Shown here: in pieces, positions 10,137 through 21,621 of the stretch
Numbering within the stretch: the first letter of the stretch is position 1
Layout: the number at the start of each line of letters is the position of its first letter
Assembly: GCA_017744915.1 (NCBI GenBank)
Contig: JAGIAH010000010.1
Coordinates: 94,258 to 158,257, forward strand
Reading direction: 5' to 3'
DNA: 64,000 nt
From: Agrobacterium tumefaciens
Lineage (GTDB): Bacteria > Pseudomonadota > Alphaproteobacteria > Rhizobiales > Rhizobiaceae
Made by a program: the position numbers and the translations under genes
The notes under the pieces: generated by a model
Told to the model about the DNA's origin: nothing
The model's input: only the letters and a program-made list of their open reading frames with translations
Database searches by the model: none

Positions 10137-11024
10137 ATGACGATGATCTTCGGCGTTCCCATTCAGGCGCTTCTCGGGCAATTGCTGGTCGGCCTCATCA
10201 ATGGGTCCTTCTATGCGCTGCTGTCGCTCGGTCTCGCCGTCATTTTCGGCCTGCTGCGCGTCATCAATTTTGCCCATGGCGCGCAATATATGCTCGGCGC
10301 TTTTGTCGCTTTCCTCGGCCTGCAATATTTCGGCATCAATTTCTGGGTGGCGCTCATCGTCACGCCGCTCGTCGTTGCTTTGTTCGGCGCGATCATCGAA
10401 CGTTTCCTGCTGTCGCGGCTTTATGATCTCGATCCGCTTTACGGGCTGCTGTTCACCTTCGGCCTGGCGCTGGTGGTGGAAGGCACGTTTCGCTGGCTTT
10501 ATGGCGCTGCCGGCCAGCCCTATTCGGTGCCGCGCGAGCTTGCCGGCGGCACCAATCTCGGCTTCATGTTCCTGCCGAATTACCGCGCTTTCGTTGTCGT
10601 GATTTCGCTTATCGTCTGCATCGCCACCTGGGCTTTGATCGAAAAGACGCGTCTCGGCTCCTATCTGCGGGCTGCCACCGAAAACCCGACGCTGGTGCAG
10701 GCTTTCGGCATCAATGTGCCGGTGCTGCTGACGCTGACCTATGCGCTGGGTGCCGGTCTTGCCGGGTTCACTGGGGTTCTCGCCGCACCCATCTATCAGG
10801 TCTCGCCGCTGATGGGCACGAACCTCATCATCGTCGTCTTTGCCGTGGTGGTCGTCGGCGGCATGGGGTCGATCATGGGCGCCATCGTCACTGGCTACAT
10901 GCTGGGCGTCGCCGAAGGACTGACCAAGGTGTTCTATCCGGAAGCCTCCAACATCGTCATCTTCGTCATCATGGCCTTTGTGCTGCTCATCCGCCCCGCC
11001 GGACTTTTCGGAAAGGACGCCTGA
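10137..11024 (+). CDS. Branched-chain-type ABC transporter permease, LivH family
   Basis: This 295-aa inner-membrane permease has about eight hydrophobic helices. The family signature appears early (GLINGSFYALLSLGLAVIFG, residues ~19-38, followed by LLRVINFAHGAQYMLG). It forms the membrane channel with the following LivM-like permease. It starts 2 bp after livF and ends 1 bp before livM, consistent with one transcript. Confidence 0.93.
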   Translation: MTMIFGVPIQALLGQLLVGLINGSFYALLSLGLAVIFGLLRVINFAHGAQYMLGAFVAFLGLQYFGINFWVALIVTPLVVALFGAIIERFLLSRLYDLDPLYGLLFTFGLALVVEGTFRWLYGAAGQPYSVPRELAGGTNLGFMFLPNYRAFVVVISLIVCIATWALIEKTRLGSYLRAATENPTLVQAFGINVPVLLTLTYALGAGLAGFTGVLAAPIYQVSPLMGTNLIIVVFAVVVVGGMGSIMGAIVTGYMLGVAEGLTKVFYPEASNIVIFVIMAFVLLIRPAGLFGKDA

Positions 11025-11025
11025 T

Positions 11026-12033
11026 ATGTCCAAAGCCACCCATAGCCCCACCGCCGGTACGCTGCCGCAGACGGAAGTTTCGGCGACTGCCGGAACCATC
11101 AAGACCATGCTCATTCTGGCGGGGCTCGCCGTCCTCATCGCCGCTCCGATGTTCGTTTACCCGATCTTTCTGATGAAGCTCCTGTGCTTTGCGCTGTTTG
11201 CCTGCGCCTTTAATCTGCTGATCGGTTACACCGGGCTGCTCTCCTTCGGCCACGCGGCGTTCTTCGGCGGTGCTGCCTATTTCACCGCCTATTCGGTGAA
11301 GGAATGGGGCGTGACGCCGGAGATCGGCCTCATCATCGGCATGGCGGGTGCGGCCCTTCTCGGCCTCGTCATCGGCTTCTTCGCCATCCGCCGTCAGGGC
11401 ATCTATTTCGCCATGATCACACTGGCCTTGTCGCAGATGTTCTATTTCTTCTGCCTTCAGGCACCGTTTACCCATGGCGAGGACGGTTTGCAGGGTGTGC
11501 CGCGTGGCCACCTCTTCGGCCTTCTCGACCTCAATGCGCCGCTCAACATCTATTACACGGTGCTGGCCGCCTTCGTTCTGGCACTGCTGGTCATCTGGCG
11601 CTTCGTCAACTCGCCCTTCGGCATGATCCTGAAATCCATCCGTGAAAACGAACAGCGCGCCATTTCGCTGGGCTACAGCGTGCAGCGTTACAAGCTCGGC
11701 GCTTTCGTCATGTCGGCGGCGCTGGCCGGTCTTGCGGGCGGGCTGAAGGCGCTGGTCTTCCAGTTCGCGACGCTGACGGATGTGACCTGGCAGATGTCCG
11801 GCGAGGTGATCCTGATGACGCTGCTCGGCGGCATTGGCACCATGATCGGCCCGATCTTCGGCGCGGGCCTTGTCGTCACCTTGCAGAACTATCTCGCGAC
11901 ATCGGATTTCCCGGTCACCATCATCACCGGTCTTGTCTTCATGGCTTGCGTCCTGGTGTTCCGGCGCGGTCTGATCGGCGAATTTTACGCGTCGCGGCTT
12001 GGGAGAAAACTCGGCTTCCAGCATCGCGGCTAG
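11026..12033 (+). CDS. Branched-chain-type ABC transporter permease, LivM family
   Basis: This is the second permease subunit, 335 aa, with multiple membrane helices and the LivM signature LLIGYTGLLSFGHAAFFGGA (about residues 64-83) and GGIGTMIGPIFGA in the C-terminal half. The N-terminal ~20 residues are polar and variable. An earlier in-frame start would overlap livH by 47 bp. The ATG at 11026, placed directly after the livH stop, is preferred. It completes the transporter; the catabolic genes follow after 75 bp. Confidence 0.92.
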   Translation: MSKATHSPTAGTLPQTEVSATAGTIKTMLILAGLAVLIAAPMFVYPIFLMKLLCFALFACAFNLLIGYTGLLSFGHAAFFGGAAYFTAYSVKEWGVTPEIGLIIGMAGAALLGLVIGFFAIRRQGIYFAMITLALSQMFYFFCLQAPFTHGEDGLQGVPRGHLFGLLDLNAPLNIYYTVLAAFVLALLVIWRFVNSPFGMILKSIRENEQRAISLGYSVQRYKLGAFVMSAALAGLAGGLKALVFQFATLTDVTWQMSGEVILMTLLGGIGTMIGPIFGAGLVVTLQNYLATSDFPVTIITGLVFMACVLVFRRGLIGEFYASRLGRKLGFQHRG

Positions 12034-12108
12034 GTATTTTTGAAAACACAGGAAAAGGCCTCCTCCGCGTCCGGGACGACGCGGCAAGGGCGGCTTATGG
12101 AGAAAAAC

Positions 12109-13704
12109 ATGGGGGACTATGACTATATCGTCATCGGAGCGGGAAGTGCCGGATGCGTTCTCGCCAACCGCCTTTCGAAGGATCCGAACAACCGTGTCCT
12201 GCTTCTGGAAGCGGGCGGCAATGACAATTACCACTGGATCCATATTCCCGTCGGTTATCTCTATTGCATCAACAATCCGCGCACCGACTGGTGTTTCAAG
12301 ACGGCGGAAGAGCCGGGGCTCAACGGTCGCTCGCTGATCTATCCGCGCGGCAAGGTTCTCGGCGGCTGCTCCTCCATCAACGGCATGATCTATATGCGCG
12401 GCCAGGCCCGCGATTACGATATGTGGCGGCAGCTCGGCTGCGAGGGCTGGGGGTGGAACGATATCCTGCCCTATTTCCTGAAGTCGGAGGATTTTTATCG
12501 CGGCAAAAGCGACCTGCATTCCGCCGGTGGTGAATGGCGGGTGGAAAAGGCGAGGGTGCGCTGGGACGTGCTGGATGCCTTCCAGAAGGCGGCAGGCGAA
12601 GCCGGCATTCCCGCGACCGATGATTTTAATCGGGGCGACAATGAGGGCGCCGGTTATTTCGACGTCAACCAGCGCTCGGGCTGGCGCTGGAACACGGCAA
12701 AGGCGTTTCTGAAACCGGCACTCGGCCGCAAGAACCTGACGGTTCTGACCAAGGCGCACGTCAAGCGCCTTATCATCGAAGAAGGTCGGGTAACGGGTGT
12801 CGAGTTCCACCATGACGGCGTCCTGAAAAAGATGCGCGCACGCCGCGAGACGGTGCTGTCCGCAGGCGCGATCGGCTCGCCGCATGTTCTGGAGCTTTCA
12901 GGCGTTGGCCGTGGCGATGTCTTGCAGGCCGCCGGCATCGACACGGTGGCGGAGGTTCAGGGCGTGGGCGAGAACCTGCAGGACCATCTGCAATTGCGCA
13001 TGGTCTACAAGGTCTCCGGCGTGCTGACGCTGAATGAAAGGGCCTCCACCCTGTTCGGCAAGGCGCGGATCGGCCTCGAATATGCGCTGACCCGCTCCGG
13101 CCCGATGTCGATGGCGCCGAGCCAGCTCGGAGTTTTCACCCGCTCCTCGCCGGAAAAGGAAACCGCCGATCTGGAATATCATGTCCAGCCGGTTTCTCTC
13201 GACAAGTTCGGTGATCCGGTTCACACTTTTCCGGCCATTACCGCAAGTGTCTGCAATCTGCGGCCGGAAAGCCGGGGCTCAGTGCATGTGAAAGGACCGG
13301 ATTTCGCCATGCAGCCGGAAATCCGCCCGAACTATCTCTCCACCGAAGGCGACCGTCAGGTGGCCATCGACGCGATGCGGCTGACGCGCCGCATCGTCGC
13401 CCAGCCGGCCTTTTCCCGCTTCAACCCGCAGGAATACCGGCCCGGCCCGTCTTTCGAAAACGATAATGATCTCGCGAAGGCGGCGGGCGACATAGGCACC
13501 ACCATCTTCCATCCCGTCGGCACGCTGCGCATGGGGTCGGATGTGGAGAGCGTTGTCGATGCGCGGCTGAAATTTCGCAGGCTCGCCGGACTGCGCGTCG
13601 CCGACGCCTCGGTGATGCCGCGCATCACCTCCGGAAACACCAATTCCCCGACGATCATGATTGCCGAAAAAGCCGCCGACATGATCCTTGCGGATAATCG
13701 CTGA
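12109..13704 (+). CDS. GMC-family FAD-dependent alcohol dehydrogenase (choline-dehydrogenase-like)
   Basis: This 531-aa glucose-methanol-choline oxidoreductase would oxidise an alcohol to an aldehyde or ketone with FAD. The dinucleotide motif is at the N-terminus ([19 protein letters not shown]). The first GMC signature is [18 protein letters not shown], the second is [17 protein letters not shown], and the C-terminal active-site segment contains HPVGTLRMG and [17 protein letters not shown]. Start choice: ATG at 12109 has GGAG six bases upstream, while ATG at 12097 (four residues longer) is an alternative. Being inside the transporter operon, it probably acts on the imported compound or its first product. 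The substrate is unknown. Confidence 0.88.
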   Translation: MGDYDYIVIGAGSAGCVLANRLSKDPNNRVLLLEAGGNDNYHWIHIPVGYLYCINNPRTDWCFKTAEEPGLNGRSLIYPRGKVLGGCSSINGMIYMRGQARDYDMWRQLGCEGWGWNDILPYFLKSEDFYRGKSDLHSAGGEWRVEKARVRWDVLDAFQKAAGEAGIPATDDFNRGDNEGAGYFDVNQRSGWRWNTAKAFLKPALGRKNLTVLTKAHVKRLIIEEGRVTGVEFHHDGVLKKMRARRETVLSAGAIGSPHVLELSGVGRGDVLQAAGIDTVAEVQGVGENLQDHLQLRMVYKVSGVLTLNERASTLFGKARIGLEYALTRSGPMSMAPSQLGVFTRSSPEKETADLEYHVQPVSLDKFGDPVHTFPAITASVCNLRPESRGSVHVKGPDFAMQPEIRPNYLSTEGDRQVAIDAMRLTRRIVAQPAFSRFNPQEYRPGPSFENDNDLAKAAGDIGTTIFHPVGTLRMGSDVESVVDARLKFRRLAGLRVADASVMPRITSGNTNSPTIMIAEKAADMILADNR

Positions 13705-13717
13705 AAGGAGCGCTCCC

Positions 13718-14598
13718 ATGAAGACCGTCGCTTTTCTCGGGTTGGGACATATGGGCCTGCCGATGGCCGCCAATCTCGTCAAGGCGGGTTACACCGTCAG
13801 GGGCTATGATCTTGCCGAAGCCTGCCGTGCGGCGGCGAAGGAGGCCGGCATTCCCATGGCAGTGGATTCTGCCGAAGCGACCGCCGCGGTGGATGTGATC
13901 ATCACCATGCTGCCGAAGGGCGAACATGTCGTTTCGGTCTATGGCGATCTGGTTCGAAAGGTCTCCGCCGGAACGCTGCTGATCGATTGTTCGACGGTGG
14001 ATATGGAAAGCGCGCTGAAAGCGCATGAACTGGCCGCTGCCGCCGGCTGCCCCTCGGTCGATGCCCCCGTATCCGGCGGCACAGGTGGCGCTGCGGCCGG
14101 CACCCTGACCTTCATGTGCGGCGGCGAGCCGGAAGCTTTCGCGGCGGCAAAGCCGGTGCTGGAGGCAATGGGCAAGAAAATCGTGCATTGCGGCAAGGGC
14201 GGCAACGGCCAGGCGGCGAAGATCTGCAACAACATGATCCTCGGCATTTCCATGATCGCGGTTTCCGAAGCCTTCGTGCTCGGCGAAAAACTCGGGCTTT
14301 CGCATCAGGCGCTGTTCGATGTCGCCTCCACCTCTTCGGGACAATGCTGGTCGCTCACCACCTATTGCCCGGTGCCGGGACCGGTGCCGACATCGCCCGC
14401 CAACAAGGATTACCAGCCCGGATTTGCGGCGGCCTTGATGCTTAAGGATTTGAAGCTGTCGCAGGCGGCGGCCAATGGCACGGGTGTTTCCACCCCGCTT
14501 GGGGCTGCGGCGTCGGCGCTTTATGAAAGCTTCGTCGGCGAAGGTGGTGGCGGGCGTGATTTTTCCGCCATTGTCGAGATGCTGCGCGGAGGCGAAGC

Positions 14599-14602
<4 letters not shown>
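13718..14602 (+). CDS. 3-hydroxyisobutyrate dehydrogenase family NAD(P)-dependent enzyme
   Basis: This 294-aa beta-hydroxyacid dehydrogenase is closest in pattern to MmsB, which oxidises 3-hydroxyisobutyrate to methylmalonate semialdehyde in valine breakdown. The Rossmann motif is FLGLGHMGLPMAANLVKAGY (residues 5-24), the substrate loop is DAPVSGGTGGAAAGTL, and the catalytic lysine lies in GNGQAAKICNNMI. The ATG at 13718 has an AAAGGAG ribosome site; the upstream in-frame start lacks one and lies inside the previous gene. It overlaps the next gene by 4 bp. Relatives reduce or oxidise tartronate semialdehyde or other hydroxyacids, so the exact substrate is open. Confidence 0.87.
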
Positions 14603-16554
<1,952 letters not shown>

Positions 16555-16558
16555 GCCG

Positions 16559-17344
16559 ATGGAGGATCAACCAAAAACCGTGCTGGTCACGGGTTCCACC
16601 AGCGGCATCGGGCTCGCCATCGCCAAACGTTTTGCTGAAGCCGGGTATCTGGTCGCCGTCCACGGCGTGGAAACGGCGGAGGAGGGCGCGCAGGCCCTTG
16701 AGGCGGTTGCGAAAGTGGCGCGGCATCGGCCGGTCTATTTTTCCGCCAACCTTGCTAATTACGATGAAAGCGCGCATCTGCCGGAAACCGTCATCGCCGA
16801 ACTCGGCCGTATCGATGTGCTGGTCAACAATGCCGGCATCCAGAAGGTTGCGCCAATCGACGAATTCGATTTTGCCGATTTTTCCCGCATCGTCGCGATC
16901 TCGCTCGACAGCGCTTTCCACACGATCCACGCTGCCTTGCAGGGTATGAAGGAAAGGGGCTGGGGCCGCATCGTCAATATCGCCTCCGCTCATGGTTTGC
17001 GGGCTTCGCCCTTCAAGGGGCCTTATGTGGCGACCAAACATGCGGTGGTGGGCCTGACAAAAAGCGTGGCGCTGGAAGTGGCCGAACTCGGCATCACTTG
17101 CAACGCCATCTGCCCCGGTTATGTCTGGACCCCGCTGGTCGCAGCCCAGGTGGCCGATCAGGCGCGGGTGCATGGCATGAGCGAGGAAGAGGTGGTGAAA
17201 AAGGTGATGCTGGCGCCGCAGCCGACGAGACGTTTCGTGCAGCCGGAAGAAGTGGCGGAAATGGCACTTTATCTCGCAGGCGATATGGCGCGCTCCATCA
17301 CCGGCACGACGATTTCCATCGATGGCGGCTGGACGGCGAAATAA
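16559..17344 (+). CDS. D-3-hydroxybutyrate dehydrogenase (short-chain dehydrogenase)
   Basis: This 261-aa classical short-chain dehydrogenase is predicted to oxidise (R)-3-hydroxybutyrate to acetoacetate with NAD. It has the cofactor motif TGSTSGIGLAIAKRFA (about residues 11-26), NNAG, the catalytic tetrad region with S in NIASAHG and Y/K in YVATKHAVVGLTKS, and the BDH-like CNAICPGYVWTPLV. ICPGYV and QPTRRFVQPEEVA are characteristic of 3-hydroxybutyrate dehydrogenases. The pairing with acetoacetyl-CoA synthetase gives a complete route from 3-hydroxybutyrate to acetoacetyl-CoA. It is the last gene of the operon. Confidence 0.9.
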   Translation: MEDQPKTVLVTGSTSGIGLAIAKRFAEAGYLVAVHGVETAEEGAQALEAVAKVARHRPVYFSANLANYDESAHLPETVIAELGRIDVLVNNAGIQKVAPIDEFDFADFSRIVAISLDSAFHTIHAALQGMKERGWGRIVNIASAHGLRASPFKGPYVATKHAVVGLTKSVALEVAELGITCNAICPGYVWTPLVAAQVADQARVHGMSEEEVVKKVMLAPQPTRRFVQPEEVAEMALYLAGDMARSITGTTISIDGGWTAK

Positions 17345-17462
17345 TTTTCACGCGTCTGCCCTCGGCGAACCGTCTCGCTGCCTTCCGGCATTGTTAGGCG
17401 ATTTCAATCCTGTATAGTTTTCGTGTGCGGCGGAGTAAGCGCCGTGTTCACGGAAAAACGGC

Positions 17463-18506
17463 ATGATGAACACAGGGTCTTTTGAAGCGCCGCTGGCGCG
17501 ATCGCGCTTCGATACGCGCCAGGTGCCGAAACGTGACGCCATGGGCTTGTGGCGGGATTCGATCAACGTGCTGTTCGATGCCCGGCTGCGCCGTTCGCAG
17601 GATGACGGTTTCTTCGCCAGCGTGGACGCCGCTTTCATCGGCAATGTCGCGCTTGGCCGCACGCAATCCTCCGCGCAGGATTTTGATCGCTCGCGCAATA
17701 AGCTTGCCCGCGACGGCATGGACGGTTTTCTCCTGCAATTTTATGCCAGCGGCCAGAGCATGTCGCGGCGCGGATCGGGCGAGACCGCCGGCCCGGGAGA
17801 TCTCTATATCATCGATATGGCGCAACCGCTCGCCACCGCGACGACCGATCACGATCATCTGAGCCTTGTTGTGCCGCGCCGGTTGCTGGAAGGCAGGCTT
17901 ATCGGTTCCGGCAATCATCATGAACGTGTGCTGCCGGCCGGTCTGCCGCTGGTGTCGCTCCTGCGGGAAACGATGACGAGTATCTACCGTCATTTCGACG
18001 TCATGAATGCGAATGACGGCGCGGCCACGGTTTCGCCGCTTCTGGAACTCGCCACGGCGGCCATCAACAACCATGTCCGGGAAGACAATGCGCAGGGCGT
18101 TCAGCGTGCGCTGCGGGCCTCCATCCGGCGTTACATCGACAATCACCTTCTCGATCCAGCTCTCTCGGTGGAACGGGTGATGGGCGAATTCGGCGTGTCG
18201 CGGCGCACGGTCTACCGGCTCTTCGAGCCGCTTGGCGGGTTTTCGGCCTGCATCACCCATCGGCGTCTCGAGCGCGCCATGGATTTCCTGCGGGCACCGC
18301 AATCGGGCCATATGACGATTGCCGAGGTGGCGGCCGCTTATGGTTTCACTAATCCGGAAAATTTCAGCCGCGTCTTCAAGAAGACCTTCGGCCTCTCACC
18401 GCGCCAGATGCGGCATTTCGCGTCGGAAAACCGTGACGTCACGTCGGATATTCTGAAACCGGACAGTGCGGAATGGACGCGCTGGATCGTACAGCTGGGT
18501 CGCTGA
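17463..18506 (+). CDS. AraC-family transcriptional regulator
   Basis: This 347-aa regulator has an N-terminal AraC-binding-like domain (residues ~30-200) and a C-terminal pair of helix-turn-helix motifs (residues ~235-330: VERVMGEFGVSRRTVYRLF and MTIAEVAAAYGFTNPENFSR). SRVFKKTFGLSPRQMR is the usual AraC end. It lies 118 bp after 3-hydroxybutyrate dehydrogenase on the same strand and may regulate the upstream operon or a nearby target. A second in-frame ATG follows immediately, so the first residue is uncertain by one. Confidence 0.88.
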   Translation: MMNTGSFEAPLARSRFDTRQVPKRDAMGLWRDSINVLFDARLRRSQDDGFFASVDAAFIGNVALGRTQSSAQDFDRSRNKLARDGMDGFLLQFYASGQSMSRRGSGETAGPGDLYIIDMAQPLATATTDHDHLSLVVPRRLLEGRLIGSGNHHERVLPAGLPLVSLLRETMTSIYRHFDVMNANDGAATVSPLLELATAAINNHVREDNAQGVQRALRASIRRYIDNHLLDPALSVERVMGEFGVSRRTVYRLFEPLGGFSACITHRRLERAMDFLRAPQSGHMTIAEVAAAYGFTNPENFSRVFKKTFGLSPRQMRHFASENRDVTSDILKPDSAEWTRWIVQLGR

Positions 18507-19214
18507 TCCCGGATTGGTCGGGTTTGACCTGGCACTTTATGACGGTTTGTTGGCACAATCCGACCATTCGCTCCGGTTGCGTTGCAATGGGGATGCGTGT
18601 TGGCGCTCAGCATGCCAAACTACCCAGGCTATTTTTACCGAATATATTGCCTGATGATCATGATGCTGAGAATTTCTGTTTTTTTAGACCTGTTGACCCT
18701 ATGGCGCGCATGGCGCCGCGCGGCGAAAGAATATCTTCCCTTTGCCGGCTCCGGTTCCGAACTTCGGAGCATGACACCGCCCGCGCCGCTGGCGGGGTCG
18801 GGCAGTTCCGCAGACTGCCCGTGGGAACCGGATGAGGATGAAGCCCGGCGGCCCGTCTCCTGGCTCGGCCTTGGGCAAAGCTTCAGCGCGGTGGATATGG
18901 CGGATCGTGATGGTTCAACCCGATCCCGTTTGCCGGTCGAGTGCGGTTAAGGGCCTTCTTCTGCCGTCTGTTTTCGAACCCGATGAGAACCTGCCGCAGA
19001 ACCCGCAGACGGAGACCGCCCCGGTGCCGCCGCCGGGATCGGAAAGCTTCGACAACAATCCGGCCAATGGCCTCGCTGCGCCGCCAGCTTCGACCGGAGC
19101 GCCGCAAAATCCGTGACCACCATGGCGTGAAATTTTCATAATGATAATTTGTATGGAACCAAATCGTGCCCGATTTCATTTCACACAAAGTGACAGGAAT
19201 CGGGGGTTTCATTC
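18507..19214. other. 708-bp region without a confident gene
   Basis: This stretch separates the araC gene from glucose dehydrogenase. It holds short open frames but none with a clear ribosome site and a recognised family. One frame (about 18669-18950) starts with a hydrophobic segment (MLRISVFLDLLTLWRAWRR). A different frame, from about 18907 to 19116, is rich in proline, asparagine and alanine (for example NPQTETAPVPPPGSESFDN). These could be pieces of one decayed small gene or chance frames in GC-rich DNA. The last 60 bp hold the glucose dehydrogenase promoter region. Confidence 0.4.
19155..19180 (+). promoter_or_regulatory. Weak EcfG-type promoter match before the PQQ dehydrogenase gene
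   Basis: GGAAC is followed after 17 nt by CATT (consensus CGTT). The predicted transcription start would be about 25 bp before the ATG. Three-of-four matches of this kind are expected by chance several times in a window of this size, so this is only a candidate. Confidence 0.3.
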
Positions 19215-21551
19215 ATGGCAGTCACCGTCACTGCGGTTGTTCTCACGCTGATCGGCCTTGCGCTGTTCGGCTTTGGCTCTCAGCTCGTCATACTGGGCGG
19301 GAGCTTTTATTATGCGCTTTCCGGGCTGGCCTTCCTGTTGACGGCCGTTCTGCTGTTCAAGCGCAATCGCGCAGCCCTTCACGTCTATGCTCTCTTCATC
19401 GTGGCGACACTCGCCTGGGCGATCTGGGAAGTCGGTTTCGACTGGTGGCAGCTTGGCCCGCGCGGCGGCGTCATCATCGTCATCGGCCTGTGGCTTCTGG
19501 TTCCATGGGTGAGAAAACCGCTCGGTTTTGCGAGCCCGACCGGTCTGAGCTACGGCCCGAATGCCTGGCCGCTGGCATTGTCCGTTCTCGCCTCGATCGT
19601 GGTGGCCGGATATTCCATGGCGCAGGATCCGCATGATAAATCGGGTTCGTTGCCGCAGGAGACGGTATCCACCACGCCTGCTTATGGCGGCAATGTGCCG
19701 GAAGGCGATTGGCATCAATATGGACGCACACCCTATGGCCAGCGTTATTCGCCGCTGACCCAGGTCAATGTCGACAACGTTTCGCAGCTCAAGGAAGTCT
19801 GGCGCTACCAGACCGGCGATGTGAAGCTGCCGGAGGATGTGGGCGAGACGACCTATCAGGTGACGCCACTCAAGATCGGCAACACGCTTTACATCTGCAC
19901 GCCGCATAATTGGGCGATCGCCATCGATGCCGCCACCGGCAAGGAAAAATGGAAATATGATCCGAATGTCGGTCTCAATCCCGACCGCCAGCACCAGACC
20001 TGCCGCGGCGTTTCCTATTATGCCGAACCGAACGCCGCTGCCGGCACGGCCTGCGCCGAGCGCGTTTACCTGCCGACCTCGGATGCGCGGCTGATCGCGC
20101 TCGATGCCGCGACCGGCCAGGTCTGCACCTCCTTTGCCGACCAGGGTGTGCTGCATCTGGAACAGGGCATGAAATATAATCCCGCCGGTTATTATTATTC
20201 GACCTCGCCGCCGGTCATAGCGGCGGGCAAGATCATCATCGGCGGCGCGGTGAACGATAATTATTCCACGCAGGAACAGTCCGGTGTCATCCGCGCTTTC
20301 GATGTGAACAGCGGTGCGCTCATCTGGAACTGGGATTCCGGCAATCCGCAAAAGACCGAACCGATCGCGGCGGGTGAGACCTATACAACCAATTCGCCGA
20401 ACAGCTGGTCGGTGCTGAGTTATGACGAAGGTCTCGGCCTCGTTTACGTCCCGCTCGGAAACCAGGTGCCGGACCAGCTCGGCATGGGTCGCAGCGAGAA
20501 TGTGGAGAAATATTCCTCCTCCATCGTCGCGCTCGATATCAACACCGGCAAGGATCGCTGGGTGCGCCAGACGGTTCATCACGATCTCTGGGACATGGAC
20601 GTTCCGGCCCAGCCGGTGCTGCTCGACATCACCAAGGACGGGCAGAGTGTTCCTGCACTCGTCGGCCCCACCAAGCAGGGTGATATCTACGTCCTCGACC
20701 GGCGCACCGGCGAGCCGCTTCTGCCGATCACGGAAGAACCGGCACCGGGCGGGGCGATCCCGGAGGACTTCACCTCCCCGACGCAGCCGACCACGGCCTT
20801 GTCCTTCAAGCCGGAGCCGCTGAAGGAAAAGGACATGTGGGGCGTCTCCATGTTCGACCAGCTCGCCTGCCGCATCCGCTTCCATCAGCTGAACTACAAG
20901 GGCCGGTATACGCCGCCCTCGCTCAACGGTTCGATCATCTATCCCGGCAATTTCGGCACCTTCAACTGGGGTAGCGTGGCTGTCGATCCCGAGCGTCAGG
21001 TGATGTTCGGCATGCCGACCTATCTCGCCTTTACCTCGCGGCTCGTACCGCGCGCCCAGATTCCGCCGAAGGGACAGGACGAAAAGGGGAGTGAGCAGGG
21101 CCTCAACCGCAATGACGGTGCACCCTATGGCGTGTTCATGGGTCCCTTCCTCGGGCCGCTGAAAATCCCCTGCCAGGCGCCGCCATGGGGGTATGTCGCG
21201 GGTGCTGATCTGCGCACCGGCGATATCGCCTACAAGCACAAGAACGGCACGGTCTATGATATGACGCCGCTGCCGCTGCCCTTCAAGGTGGGTGTGCCGG
21301 GCATTGGCGGGCCGATGATCACCAAGGGTGGCGTGGCCTTCCTCGGTGCGGCCGTCGACAATTATCTGCGGGCCTATGATCTCACCACGGGCAAACAGCT
21401 CTGGGAAGCGCGTCTTCCGGCCGGCGGCCAGGCGACGCCCATGACCTTTGCGCTGGAGAACGGCAAGCAATATGTGGTGATGGTTGCGGGCGGTCATGGT
21501 TCGGTCGGAACCAAGCCCGGCGACTATGTCATCGCCTATTCGCTGCCGTAG
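19215..21551 (+). CDS. gcd: Membrane-bound PQQ-dependent glucose dehydrogenase
   Basis: This 778-aa quinoprotein is predicted to oxidise aldoses such as glucose to the lactone in the periplasm and pass electrons to ubiquinone. About five membrane helices fill residues 1-~140. An eight-bladed PQQ propeller follows, starting near GNVPEGDWHQYGRTPYGQRY. WRYQTGD, TPHNWAIAIDAATGKEKW, VHHDLWDMDVPAQPVL and AGGQATPMTF are typical blade motifs of the glucose/quinate dehydrogenase group. Length agrees with membrane glucose dehydrogenases (~790 aa). Quinate or shikimate dehydrogenases share the architecture, so the sugar assignment is likely rather than certain. No PQQ biosynthesis gene is present in the window. 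A strong terminator follows. Confidence 0.9.
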   Translation: MAVTVTAVVLTLIGLALFGFGSQLVILGGSFYYALSGLAFLLTAVLLFKRNRAALHVYALFIVATLAWAIWEVGFDWWQLGPRGGVIIVIGLWLLVPWVRKPLGFASPTGLSYGPNAWPLALSVLASIVVAGYSMAQDPHDKSGSLPQETVSTTPAYGGNVPEGDWHQYGRTPYGQRYSPLTQVNVDNVSQLKEVWRYQTGDVKLPEDVGETTYQVTPLKIGNTLYICTPHNWAIAIDAATGKEKWKYDPNVGLNPDRQHQTCRGVSYYAEPNAAAGTACAERVYLPTSDARLIALDAATGQVCTSFADQGVLHLEQGMKYNPAGYYYSTSPPVIAAGKIIIGGAVNDNYSTQEQSGVIRAFDVNSGALIWNWDSGNPQKTEPIAAGETYTTNSPNSWSVLSYDEGLGLVYVPLGNQVPDQLGMGRSENVEKYSSSIVALDINTGKDRWVRQTVHHDLWDMDVPAQPVLLDITKDGQSVPALVGPTKQGDIYVLDRRTGEPLLPITEEPAPGGAIPEDFTSPTQPTTALSFKPEPLKEKDMWGVSMFDQLACRIRFHQLNYKGRYTPPSLNGSIIYPGNFGTFNWGSVAVDPERQVMFGMPTYLAFTSRLVPRAQIPPKGQDEKGSEQGLNRNDGAPYGVFMGPFLGPLKIPCQAPPWGYVAGADLRTGDIAYKHKNGTVYDMTPLPLPFKVGVPGIGGPMITKGGVAFLGAAVDNYLRAYDLTTGKQLWEARLPAGGQATPMTFALENGKQYVVMVAGGHGSVGTKPGDYVIAYSLP

Positions 21552-21573
21552 GTTCCAACGGCTGGCATGCATT

Positions 21574-21605
21574 AAAAACCGGAATGGGTGACCATTCCGG
21601 TTTTT
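21574..21605. terminator. Intrinsic terminator after gcd
   Basis: A perfect 14-bp stem (21574-21587 with 21592-21605) with a 4-nt loop and A/T tails on both sides lies 22 bp after the gcd stop. The tails suit termination on both strands, so it can also end the convergent DUF892 gene. Confidence 0.88.
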
Positions 21606-21621
21606 GTTTTGGGTGCGCGCC

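Noticed and set aside
10987..12885. Long open frame (632 codons) on the minus strand across livM and the GMC gene
   Set aside because: It is the antisense shadow of two clear genes, with composition typical of reversed GC-rich codons and no recognisable domain.
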